Assembly: GCF_002904335.1 (NCBI RefSeq)
Contig: NZ_PPHF01000010.1
Coordinates: 167,069 to 231,068 of the forward strand
From: Amycolatopsis sp. CA-126428
GTDB taxonomy: Bacteria > Actinomycetota > Actinomycetes > Mycobacteriales > Pseudonocardiaceae
Direction of reading: 5' to 3'
DNA length: 64,000 nt
In this document: one piece after another, positions 1 through 9,001 of the stretch
Layout of the letters: the number at the start of each line of letters is the position of its first letter
Position numbering within the stretch: position 1 is the stretch's first letter
The notes under the pieces: generated by a model
Seen by the model: the letters and a program-made list of their open reading frames with translations, nothing else
Databases searched by the model: none
What the model was told of the DNA's origin: nothing
Position numbers and translations under genes: made by a program

Positions 1-13
1 GCGAGGGTTTTTT
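1..13 (+). terminator. 3' end of a probable ilvB attenuator terminator (cut by window edge)
   Basis: The window opens with GCGAGGG followed by six T residues and GTTGCC. This resembles the right arm, T-tract and following GTTGCC of the complete attenuator terminator before cimA at 16088-16116. The left arm and any leader peptide lie outside the window, so the assignment rests on this similarity and on its position about 95 bases before ilvB. Confidence 0.4.
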
Positions 14-106
14 GTTGCCCACGGGAAGAGATTCCTGGCCCCACCGCACCAATCGAGCTCAAAAAAGACCCGAACGAGTGACACCGAGACCCACGAGGCA
101 GATCCG

Positions 107-1999
107 ATGACCAGTGCGACGTCGCGCAGCGACGCGAAGCCCGGGCCGACGCCCGGAACGCCCGGAGCACGTCCGAAGCCGGCGCCACCGGCGGGAACGC
201 CGGTGCGCGTCACCGGCGCCCAGTCCCTCGTGCGCTCGCTCGAGGCGGTCGGCGCCGAGGTGGTCTTCGGGATCCCGGGCGGCACCATCCTGCCCGCCTA
301 CGACCCGCTCCTCGATTCGACGAAGGTCCGCCACGTCCTGGTCCGCCACGAACAGGGCGCCGGTCACGCGGCCACCGGGTACGCCCAAGCCACCGGCAAG
401 GTCGGCGTCTGCATGGCCACCTCGGGCCCGGGCGCGACCAACCTGGTCACCCCGCTCGCCGACGCGAACATGGACTCGGTCCCGGTCGTGGCCATCACCG
501 GCCAGCAGTCCCGGGCGCTGATCGGCACCGACGCGTTCCAGGAAGCCGACATCTGCGGCATCACCATGCCGATCACCAAGCACAACTTCCTCGTCACGGA
601 CCCCGCGGACATCCCGCGGACCATCGCCGAGGCGTTCCACCTGGCGAGCACCGGCCGGCCCGGTCCGGTCCTGGTGGACATCCCCAAGGACGTGCTGCAG
701 GAGATGACCTCGTTCTCCTGGCCGACCGAGCTGCGGCTGCCGGGCTACCGCCCCACGCTGCGCCCGCACGGCAAGCAGGTCCGCGAAGCCGCGAAGCTGA
801 TCGCGAAGGCGCGGCGCCCGGTGCTCTACGTCGGCGGTGGCGTCATCAAGGCCGAGGCGCACGAGCAGCTGAAGCAGCTCGCCGAGCTGACGAACATCCC
901 CGTCGTCACCACGCTGATGGCGCGCGGCGCGTTCCCCGACTCGCACCCGCAGCACCTCGGCATGCCGGGCATGCACGGCACGGTCGCCGCGGTCGCCGCC
1001 ATGCAGCGCGCCGACCTGCTGATCGCGCTCGGCGCCCGGTTCGACGACCGGGTCACCGGCCAGCTGTCCTCGTTCGCGCCGGACGCCGCGATCGTGCACG
1101 CCGACATCGACCCGGCCGAGATCTCCAAGAACCGCAAGGCCGACGTCCCGATCGTGGGCGACTGCAAGGAGATCATCGGCGAGCTCATCACCGCCGTGAA
1201 GACGGAGTTCGACCACAGCGGTCAGCCGGACCTGGCCGACTGGTGGACGCAGGCCGACGACTGGCGCAAGAACTACCCGGCCGGCTACGAGTGGCCCGAC
1301 GACGGTTCGCTGTCGCCGCAGTACGTCATCGAGCGGATCGGGCAGATCGTCGGCCCGGACGCCGTCTACGCCGCGGGTGTCGGCCAGCACCAGATGTGGG
1401 CCGCGCAGTTCGTCAAGTACGAGAACCCGCGCACCTGGATCAACTCCGGCGGCCTCGGCACCATGGGCTACGCGGTGCCCGCCGCGATGGGCGCGCAGTT
1501 CGGCGTCCCGGACAAGCAGGTGTGGGCGATCGACGGCGACGGCTGCTTCCAGATGACCAACCAGGAACTGGCCACCTGCGCCATCGAGGGCGCGCCGATC
1601 AAGGTCGCCGTGATCAACAACGGCAACCTGGGCATGGTCCGCCAGTGGCAGAACCTCTTCTACTCGGAGCGGTACTCCAACACCGACCTCGGGACGCACA
1701 AGCACCGCATCCCGGACTTCGTCCTGCTGGCCGAGGCGCTGGGGTGCGCCGGCCTGCGGTGCGAGACGAAGGAAGACGTCGACGCCACCATCCGCCGCGC
1801 GATGGAAATCAACGACCGCCCCGTCGTGATCGACTTCGTCGTGGGGAAGGATGCCCAGGTGTGGCCGATGGTCGCGGCCGGCACCGGCAACGACGAGATC
1901 ATGGCGGTCCGGGGCATCCGGCCGCTGTTCGACGACGACGAGGTTTCGGTCGAGACGACCGAAGCAGCCGCGGAAGCCGCTGGAGAAGGTGAGCGCTGA
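107..1999 (+). CDS. ilvB: Acetolactate synthase large (catalytic) subunit
   Basis: A 630-aa ThDP-dependent enzyme that condenses pyruvate with pyruvate or 2-ketobutyrate, the first shared step of valine, leucine and isoleucine synthesis. The N-terminal ThDP domain contains the glutamate motif [10 protein letters not shown], and the C-terminal domain has the ThDP/Mg motif [11 protein letters not shown] followed by a conserved [14 protein letters not shown] segment. An N-terminal extension of about 35 residues rich in Pro, Ala and Thr precedes the conserved fold, as in actinomycete homologues. The stop is one base before ilvN and ilvC follows, so this is the first gene of an ilvBNC operon. The attenuator remnant at the window start suggests control by branched-chain aminoacyl-tRNA supply. 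Confidence 0.97.
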   Translation: MTSATSRSDAKPGPTPGTPGARPKPAPPAGTPVRVTGAQSLVRSLEAVGAEVVFGIPGGTILPAYDPLLDSTKVRHVLVRHEQGAGHAATGYAQATGKVGVCMATSGPGATNLVTPLADANMDSVPVVAITGQQSRALIGTDAFQEADICGITMPITKHNFLVTDPADIPRTIAEAFHLASTGRPGPVLVDIPKDVLQEMTSFSWPTELRLPGYRPTLRPHGKQVREAAKLIAKARRPVLYVGGGVIKAEAHEQLKQLAELTNIPVVTTLMARGAFPDSHPQHLGMPGMHGTVAAVAAMQRADLLIALGARFDDRVTGQLSSFAPDAAIVHADIDPAEISKNRKADVPIVGDCKEIIGELITAVKTEFDHSGQPDLADWWTQADDWRKNYPAGYEWPDDGSLSPQYVIERIGQIVGPDAVYAAGVGQHQMWAAQFVKYENPRTWINSGGLGTMGYAVPAAMGAQFGVPDKQVWAIDGDGCFQMTNQELATCAIEGAPIKVAVINNGNLGMVRQWQNLFYSERYSNTDLGTHKHRIPDFVLLAEALGCAGLRCETKEDVDATIRRAMEINDRPVVIDFVVGKDAQVWPMVAAGTGNDEIMAVRGIRPLFDDDEVSVETTEAAAEAAGEGER

Positions 2000-3559
<1,560 letters not shown>

Positions 3560-3577
3560 TCGTTTTTCGGCAAGACG

Positions 3578-3613
3578 CTGAAGGGGACGCCCGGTGCCGG
3601 GCGTCCCCTTCAG
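3578..3613 (+). terminator. Terminator hairpin after ilvC
   Basis: A perfect 17-bp stem (left arm from CTGAAGGGGACG, right arm ending CGTCCCCTTCAG) closes on a two-base loop. It lies 19 bases after the ilvC stop. There is no long U-tract, which is common for actinomycete terminators. Confidence 0.85.
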
Positions 3614-3646
3614 TGCGTTCGGTGGTCGTTTCGCTACGCTGGAGAC

Positions 3647-3928
3647 ATGAGTGATCAGCCGGTCGACGACAAGGCGCACATCCGGCACCACCTCGACTTC
3701 ACGAAGGCCGAGTGGATCCGGGCCGAGCCCGAAGGCGTCACCCTCGACGACTGCGTCGAGTACGCGTTCATCGAGCACACCGACGGCGTCACCTACACGG
3801 CGATGCGCCAGTCGGCGAAGCCGGACGGGGTGATCCTCGTCTTCACGCCGGGGGAGTGGGACGCGTTCGTGAAGGGCGTCCGCGACGGCGAGTTCGACCT
3901 GCCCGAGGACCTCGCCGCGGAGGCTTAG
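3647..3928 (+). CDS. DUF397-family small protein
   Basis: A 93-aa acidic protein whose C-terminal half fits the actinobacterial DUF397 pattern: W near residue 25, a central conserved strand and the ending VLVFTPGEWDAFVKGVRDGEFD. DUF397 proteins usually sit beside XRE-type regulators of the BldB/WhiJ kind. None is adjacent here, so this is an orphan copy of unknown role. The start ATG 3647 follows a promoter-like stretch (GCTACGCTGGAGAC) by very few bases. The stop overlaps the stop of the convergent next gene by two bases. Confidence 0.8.
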   Translation: MSDQPVDDKAHIRHHLDFTKAEWIRAEPEGVTLDDCVEYAFIEHTDGVTYTAMRQSAKPDGVILVFTPGEWDAFVKGVRDGEFDLPEDLAAEA

Positions 3929-4788
3929 ACCTTTGCCGCCAGCTCGGGGATCCGGCCGAGGTCGCCGGCGATGCCGAGGTGGTCGCCGTAGTCGCGCGAT
4001 TCGACGACCAGGCCGCCCGAGATCCGCATCGCGAAGATGTTCGCGATCCGGACCGGCTTCCCGGCGTAGCTGCCCTGGTAGGCGAACTCGCCGATCAGCA
4101 CTTCCGGATCGGCGCTCTGGTAGGTGACCAGGTCCGCGATGGCGAACTCGGGGTTCATCGCCTTGCCCGCCGCGAAGTGCGCTCGCAGCTCGTCGCGGGT
4201 GCGCACCACCGCGGAGCCCGGCAGGAACGGGTGCGTGACGTGCGTTTCCTCGGCGTACAGCTCCGGCAGCTCGTCCCGGCGCCCGCCGGCGACACCGTGC
4301 ACCAGCCGCTCGAACACCGTGCCCGCGCTCTCCGGCGTGACCGGGGACAGCTCGCGCGGCGGCGCCCCTTCGTAGGCCTTGACCAGCTGGTCGACGCCGT
4401 CGCGGATGACCGCGAGCCGCAGGTAGTCGTGGTAGTCGCGGGAATGGACGATGAGGCCGTCGCGGATCCGCAGCACCTGGATGTTCGCCGTCTGGATCGT
4501 CCGCCCGGTCTCGACCGACTCGGCGTCGTAGTCGTATTCGGCGACGATCACCTCGGGGTCCGTCGTCTCGTGGACGACGACGTTCTTGCGCTTGAGCCGC
4601 AGCGCCCCGGCGAGGGCGCTGGTGAACCGTTCGTGGACCGTCGCGCGGCCGGTGATGCGGGTGGGCCGCGGCACGGCCTGGGGGTGTTCGACGACGGTGT
4701 CTTCGGCGTAGAGCGCGGAAAGCTCCGCCCATCTTCCTTCGCTGATGCCGTCGGACAGTGCGGCGAACACCTCGCGGGGTGAGTGCAT
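3925..4788 (-). CDS. Tandem SnoaL/NTF2-like domain protein
   Basis: A 287-aa protein made of two similar SnoaL-like (NTF2-fold) halves, residues about 1-130 and 150-285. Each half shows the pattern ALY-AEDT then HP then an IANI(F/Q) strand then SRDY, as in polyketide-cyclase-like and small-molecule isomerase families. No catalytic assignment is possible from sequence. A good ribosome site (GGGAGGA) precedes ATG 4788. Its stop codon overlaps the convergent DUF397 gene stop. Upstream lies a long inverted repeat (4808-4857) that may be its operator or the terminator of the ankyrin gene. Confidence 0.8.
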   Translation of the reverse strand: MHSPREVFAALSDGISEGRWAELSALYAEDTVVEHPQAVPRPTRITGRATVHERFTSALAGALRLKRKNVVVHETTDPEVIVAEYDYDAESVETGRTIQTANIQVLRIRDGLIVHSRDYHDYLRLAVIRDGVDQLVKAYEGAPPRELSPVTPESAGTVFERLVHGVAGGRRDELPELYAEETHVTHPFLPGSAVVRTRDELRAHFAAGKAMNPEFAIADLVTYQSADPEVLIGEFAYQGSYAGKPVRIANIFAMRISGGLVVESRDYGDHLGIAGDLGRIPELAAKV

Positions 4789-4807
4789 GAGATCCTCCCA
4801 GTGGGCA

Positions 4808-4857
4808 AAACGGAGTCTGTAGTCCGCCTTGGACGATACGGACTACAGACTCCGTTT
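4808..4857. repeat. Perfect 19-bp inverted repeat, operator or terminator
   Basis: Arms 4808-4826 (AAACGGAGTCTGTAGTCCG) and 4839-4857 are perfect reverse complements separated by 12 bases. It fills the gap between the ankyrin-gene stop at 4860 and the start of the SnoaL gene at 4788. On the minus strand the second arm runs into TTTTG, so a terminator is possible. The length and high information content also suit a TetR-type operator for the SnoaL gene, although no TetR gene is adjacent. Confidence 0.7.
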
Positions 4858-4859
4858 GT

Positions 4860-6176
4860 CTACTTCAGCAGGTCCCGCGCGGCCGGTTGCCCGCACACCT
4901 CCGCCCACTTCTCCGGGGTGCTGTCGAAGATCGCGTCCCGCGCGCCGACGTCGGCGCCGTTTTCGACGAGCGTGCGGAGGACGTCGAGATGCCCGGACTG
5001 CGCGGCCAGGTGCAGCGCCGTGACGCCCTCGCCGTGGTTCGGGCCGCCGAACGTGCCGCGGAAGTTCACGTCGGCGCCGAGGTCGAGCAGCGTCCGGACG
5101 GCGTCGAGCCTGCCCTGCGCCGCCGCCCAGGCCAGCGCGGTGCCGCGGTAGACGTCGGCGTCCACCTCGGCACCCCGGGCGACGAGCGTTCTCAGCGCGT
5201 CGACCCGGTTGTTGCGCGCCGCCCAGGTGAGGGCTTCGTTCCTGACTTCGGCGGGGTCGTCCGCCGGCTGCCAGCGGGGGAAACCGCTGTGGGGGCGGTA
5301 GAAACCGCGGTGGGCGCCGCCGCGGCCCGAGGTCAGGAGTTGGTCGAGGGCGTCGATGTCGCCGAGCCCGGCCGCGACGCGCAGGTTGCCCGGCGCGCGG
5401 CTGTGCGCGGCCAAGGTCTCCGCGGCTTCGCGGTGGCCCCAGAACAGGGCGACGACCAGGGGCGTGCCGCCGTCGCCGCGGGCCGAGACGTCGACGGGTG
5501 CGCCGTGCCGCAGGAGCAGGTCGAGCAGGAGCGGCAGGTTGCTGTAGGCGGCTTGGTGCAGGGGTGTCCAGCCGTGGACGTTGCCGCGGGCCGGGTCGGC
5601 GCCGTGGTCGAGGAGGATCCGGCTGAGCCGCTCGTCGTGCGTGGCGCCGGCCATGCCGAGCAGGTCGTTGCCGTTGGTGCCACGGGCGTCGACGAGCCCT
5701 GGGAACTCGCCGAGCAGCGTTTCGAGCCGCTCGGGATCCCGTGCCTCGATCGCCCGGTACGCGCGGGCGAACGGCTCACCACTGTCCACAAGAGACTTGA
5801 CGTGGTCGCGAAGTGCTTTCCAGGAACCGAAACCGTGCTCGCGGGCGACGACCGCGCGGGCGCCGTCTCGGGTGAGCGGCTGGTCCCAGCGGGCGAACGG
5901 CTCCTTCACGCCGGGCGTCTCGTCCTCGGCCGAGGCGAGCAGCCCGAGCGCGCGTTCGGCGTAGTAGCCGACGTCCTGGTGATACGGGTGCTGCAGGGTT
6001 TCCCCGTGCTCGGTGACGCGCCGGACGTAGGCCTGAAGCTTCGGCCAGCTCGGGAACCCGTGGTCCCGCGCGATCCGGAACTGCGCTTCGGCGAGTTTGA
6101 CGCCTTCGGCGCGCGCGAGGTCCTTTGCGCGCTTGCGCAGCTGGTCCAGGCTGGGTTTCGCGGGCAGCGTGCCCAT
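4860..6176 (-). CDS. Ankyrin-repeat protein
   Basis: A 438-aa cytoplasmic protein. The first 60 residues (PSLDQLRKRAKDLARA, then FPSWPKLQAYVRRV) match the N-terminal helical segment common in actinomycete ankyrin proteins. From about residue 190 to the end there are ankyrin units with the signatures GWTPLHQAAYSN, GGTPLVVALFWG, NEALTWAARNN, GTALAWAAAQGR and VTALHLAAQSGHLDVLRTLVE. Ankyrin repeats mediate protein contacts, and no enzyme domain is seen. ATG 6174-6176 was chosen because GAAGGAGG precedes it; a longer reading upstream runs into repeat DNA. Confidence 0.85.
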   Translation of the reverse strand: MGTLPAKPSLDQLRKRAKDLARAEGVKLAEAQFRIARDHGFPSWPKLQAYVRRVTEHGETLQHPYHQDVGYYAERALGLLASAEDETPGVKEPFARWDQPLTRDGARAVVAREHGFGSWKALRDHVKSLVDSGEPFARAYRAIEARDPERLETLLGEFPGLVDARGTNGNDLLGMAGATHDERLSRILLDHGADPARGNVHGWTPLHQAAYSNLPLLLDLLLRHGAPVDVSARGDGGTPLVVALFWGHREAAETLAAHSRAPGNLRVAAGLGDIDALDQLLTSGRGGAHRGFYRPHSGFPRWQPADDPAEVRNEALTWAARNNRVDALRTLVARGAEVDADVYRGTALAWAAAQGRLDAVRTLLDLGADVNFRGTFGGPNHGEGVTALHLAAQSGHLDVLRTLVENGADVGARDAIFDSTPEKWAEVCGQPAARDLLK

Positions 6177-6320
6177 GGTGCCTCCTTCCCTCGACGCCCG
6201 TGGTCCGCCGGCACCGGGCAGGAAAGAGGTGCGGAGCTGGTGGTGCGGTGAAACGGGGGTGGGCTCGGCCCTTTCCGCGGACGGGACGCGGCCCGCACCG
6301 CGCCCCGCCACCCTACCCCC

Positions 6321-6511
6321 GCGTGAAGGAAGGGTCATCACGCGTGATTGGCGGGTCGACTCGCGTGATTGAAGGGTCGACTCGCGTGATGGGAAGGTCG
6401 ACACGGCGAAGCTGGGGCTCGTCGCCGTGTCGTCGCCTCAATCACGCGTGTCGGCTTCCCGATCACGCGTGTCGGCTTTCTGATCACGTGAGTCGACCCC
6501 TGAATCACGGG
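6321..6511. repeat. 21-bp repeat array, four direct then four inverted units
   Basis: Units begin at 6321, 6342, 6363 and 6384, exactly 21 bp apart, and read CGCGT, eight variable bases, GGTCG, one base, CT. After a central spacer the reverse complement returns as ATCACG-type units at 6441, 6462, 6483 and 6504, again 21 bp apart. The last unit overlaps the stop of the LLM gene ending at 6505. The whole stretch 6177-6504 contains no credible gene. The layout could fold into a large cruciform or act as a minus-strand terminator. A related array lies at 56173-56499. Confidence 0.85.
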
Positions 6512-7329
6512 CGGAGGTCGGCCAAGAGGCGGTAGGACTTCTCCGTGCGGGCCAGGACCTGGACGCAGACGTGGTCGGCGCCCGCGTCGAGGTGGGCCTG
6601 GATCCGGGTGGCCGCCGCCTGCTCGCCGGTGGCGACGATGGCGTCGACCAGGCGATCGCTGCCGCCGTCGGCCAGGTCGGCGTCGGTGAAGCCGAGCCGG
6701 CGCAGGTTCGCCTGGTGGTGCGGGGCCTGCCGGACGTACAGGCCCACGTGCTCGCGCGCCGCTTCGCGGGCGGCCTCCGGCGGGGCGTCGAGGATCACCG
6801 CCTGCTCGACCGCCAGGTACTTGCCCGGTCCGAGCCGCTCCCGCGCGAGCGCGGTGTGCTCCGGCGGGACGAAGTACGGGTGCGCGCCGTCCGCGCGTTC
6901 GGCCGCCAGGTCGAGCGCCCGGGGGCCGAGCGCGGCGATCAGCCGCCGGGGCCGCGGCGACGGCGGTGGCAGGGCGGGCAGCTCGGCCTCGTCCATCCCG
7001 GTGAGGTACTCGCGCATCGCCGAAATCGGCCGTGCGCCCGGGAAGTGGCCACCGAGGCCGACGGCGAACCGGCCGGGGTAGGCCTCGCCGAGCGCCCGGG
7101 TCGCCGCCTCCGCCGTGATCGGGGCGCGGCGGTCGAACCGCGCGATCCCGGTGGCCACGGTGAGCCGGGACGTCGCCGCCAGGAGCAGGGCCGCCTGCGT
7201 GAACGCGTCCCGGCCGGCGTACTCGCCGAACCAGAGCGCGTCGAAGCCGAGTTCCGCCACCTCGGCGGCCGTTTCGCGGACCGCGCCGATCGGGGCGCCG
7301 TCGAAGAACCGCCAGATCCCGACACTCAT
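6505..7329 (-). CDS. LLM-class F420-dependent oxidoreductase
   Basis: A 274-aa TIM-barrel protein of the luciferase-like monooxygenase superfamily; in actinobacteria this TIGR03620-like group usually uses coenzyme F420. Family marks include VGIWRFFDGAPIG at the N terminus, ELGFDALWFGEY, ATGIARF, GRFAVGLGGHFPGA and the C-terminal DAGADHVCVQVL. The start (ATG 7327-7329) overlaps the stop of the upstream paralogue by four bases, so the two genes are translationally coupled. The F420 gene cofC is at the other end of the window. The substrate is unknown. Confidence 0.88.
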   Translation of the reverse strand: MSVGIWRFFDGAPIGAVRETAAEVAELGFDALWFGEYAGRDAFTQAALLLAATSRLTVATGIARFDRRAPITAEAATRALGEAYPGRFAVGLGGHFPGARPISAMREYLTGMDEAELPALPPPSPRPRRLIAALGPRALDLAAERADGAHPYFVPPEHTALARERLGPGKYLAVEQAVILDAPPEAAREAAREHVGLYVRQAPHHQANLRRLGFTDADLADGGSDRLVDAIVATGEQAAATRIQAHLDAGADHVCVQVLARTEKSYRLLADLRP

Positions 7330-8225
7330 CGGAGCACCTCCGGGGCCAGCTCGGCCAGGATGTCCACAGTGGATTCGAACGTGGCCGCCGACGGCGTCAG
7401 CAGCACGTGGTCCGCGCCCGCGTCCCGGAGCTCGGCGAGCCGTTTCGCGATGGTCGGCGCGTCGCCCCAGAGGACGAGGTCGTCGACGAACCGGTCGCTG
7501 GGCCCGGCGATGTCGGCGTCGGTGTAGCCGAGCCGTTTCCAGCCCGCCAGGTACACCGTGATGTGGTACTGCCGCGACTGCGCCACCCGGCGCCGCACGC
7601 TCTCGCGAGCGTCCTCGCGGCTGCCGACCAGCACGGTCTGCTGCGGGATCAGCAGCTTGTCCGGCCCGAGGATCTCGCGGGCGTACGGCGTGTGCGAGAC
7701 GGGTTGGGCGAACGGGTGCGCGCCGTCCGCGTGGTCGCGGGACAGCTCCAGCATCTTCGGCCCGACGGCGGCCAGCACCCGGGGAAACGCCACTGGCGAA
7801 GGGCTTTCGGCTTCCGTGGCGTCCATTTCGGACAGGTACGCCCGCATCCGGTCGATCGGCCGGTAGTCCTCGCCGAGCTTCGCCGCCTGGAACGCGTGCC
7901 CGGCACCGATGCCGAGCACGAACCGGCCGGGGTGGGCCTGGGTGAGCGTGGCGCCGCCCTTGTGCGCGGTCGTCCCGCGCCGGGCCCACAGGTTCGCGAT
8001 GCCGGTGCCGAGCACGACGTCGGGCACGGTCGCGAGCAGGTCGCCGAAGTGGGCGAAGACCTCCCGCGTGCCGGGTCCTTCGCCGCTCCAGACCGAGCGG
8101 TAGCCGGCGTCGGCGAGGCGCCGCGTGGCCGCGCGCTCGACGTCGGGCGGGGGTTGCATGGGCGCGCTCGGCAACCAGGCGCCGATCGCGCCGAGCCGGG
8201 TCCGCGTGTCTTCGATCAGGGTCAT
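7326..8225 (-). CDS. LLM-class F420-dependent oxidoreductase
   Basis: A 299-aa luciferase-like oxidoreductase, paralogous to the next gene, with LGAIGAWLPS, YRSVWSGEG, VVLGTGIANLWAR, GRFVLGIGAGH and DAGADHVLLTPS. It is the first gene of a two-gene operon divergent from a TetR gene. The 13-bp palindromic arms at 8247-8281 lie directly upstream, so repression by that TetR protein is likely. The pair may form a heteromeric or sequential F420H2-dependent system; the substrate cannot be told from sequence. Confidence 0.88.
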   Translation of the reverse strand: MTLIEDTRTRLGAIGAWLPSAPMQPPPDVERAATRRLADAGYRSVWSGEGPGTREVFAHFGDLLATVPDVVLGTGIANLWARRGTTAHKGGATLTQAHPGRFVLGIGAGHAFQAAKLGEDYRPIDRMRAYLSEMDATEAESPSPVAFPRVLAAVGPKMLELSRDHADGAHPFAQPVSHTPYAREILGPDKLLIPQQTVLVGSREDARESVRRRVAQSRQYHITVYLAGWKRLGYTDADIAGPSDRFVDDLVLWGDAPTIAKRLAELRDAGADHVLLTPSAATFESTVDILAELAPEVLR

Positions 8226-8246
8226 CCTCGATCCCTCCAGTAAGCT

Positions 8247-8281
8247 GAGGCTGCCTCCGGTTAATATACGGAGGCAGCCTC
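8247..8281. promoter_or_regulatory. TetR-type operator between divergent LLM operon and tetR
   Basis: Perfect 13-bp arms (GAGGCTGCCTCCG at 8247-8259 and its complement at 8269-8281) flank the nine-base AT-rich spacer GTTAATATA. Each arm contains its own small palindrome (AGGCTGCCT and AGGCAGCCT, centres 24 bp apart), as expected for two stacked TetR dimers. The spacer holds TAATAT, a likely -10 box, so binding would block transcription in one or both directions. Confidence 0.8.
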
Positions 8282-8312
8282 CGATTGGCTAGCCGGTATG
8301 GTCGGGAGTGCG

Positions 8313-8876
8313 ATGACCGACGTGAAACCGATGCGCGCGGACGCCCGCCGCAACTACGAGCGCCTCCTCGAAGAGGCCCAACGCGCCTTCGCCGAACACG
8401 GCGTCGAGGCGTCCCTGGAGGACATCGCGCGCCGCGCCGGCGTCGGCATCGGCACGCTCTACCGGCACTTCCCGACCCGGGACGCGCTGCTCGAGACGCT
8501 CCTGCGCGCCCGCTTCGACGCCCAGGCCGAGCGGGCCCGCGAACTGCTCACCCACCCCGAGCCGCTGAACGCCCTGCAGGCCTGGCTCGCCGGGCTCGGG
8601 GACGCCACCGGCACCTTCCGCGGCCTGGCCGAGCTCACCGCGGACGCGCTGAACGACGAAACGTCCCGGTTGTACGAATCTTGCCACGCCATGCGCGAGG
8701 TCGGTTCCCAGCTGGTGGAACGGGCGAAGCGCGCGGGCGAACTCCGCGAGGACGTCACGGCGCACGAACTGCTTCTGTTGCTGCACGCGGCATCCTGGGC
8801 GGGCGGGCACCTGCCCGGCGAAGGGGGCATGCAGCGGCTGCTGGCCCTTGTTTTCGAGGGATTACGGGCGAGTTAA
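8313..8876 (+). CDS. TetR-family regulator of the LLM operon
   Basis: A 187-aa repressor. The N-terminal helix-turn-helix spans about residues 20-65 (AFAEHGVEASLEDIARRAGVG and GTLYRHFPTRDALLE), followed by a variable ligand-binding domain with a C-terminal helix typical of the SACE_7040 type. ATG 8313 is preferred because GGGAG lies four bases upstream; an in-frame ATG at 8298 has no ribosome site. It is divergent from the LLM genes across the palindrome 8247-8281 and probably represses both itself and them. Confidence 0.88.
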   Translation: MTDVKPMRADARRNYERLLEEAQRAFAEHGVEASLEDIARRAGVGIGTLYRHFPTRDALLETLLRARFDAQAERARELLTHPEPLNALQAWLAGLGDATGTFRGLAELTADALNDETSRLYESCHAMREVGSQLVERAKRAGELREDVTAHELLLLLHAASWAGGHLPGEGGMQRLLALVFEGLRAS

Positions 8877-9001
8877 CGCCGGGGGACGCCAAGGGCCGCC
8901 ACCGCGCGTTAAACTCCGGCTCGACCGGGGCACAACGACGTGCTTTGACCGTTTGTCGACACAGAGCGTCCTGGAAGTGACCAGATAGTGGGAGCCGCAT
9001 C

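Noticed and set aside
6321..6511. Possible CRISPR array
   Set aside because: Units are contiguous 21-bp repeats without spacers, the second half is inverted, and no cas genes are present.
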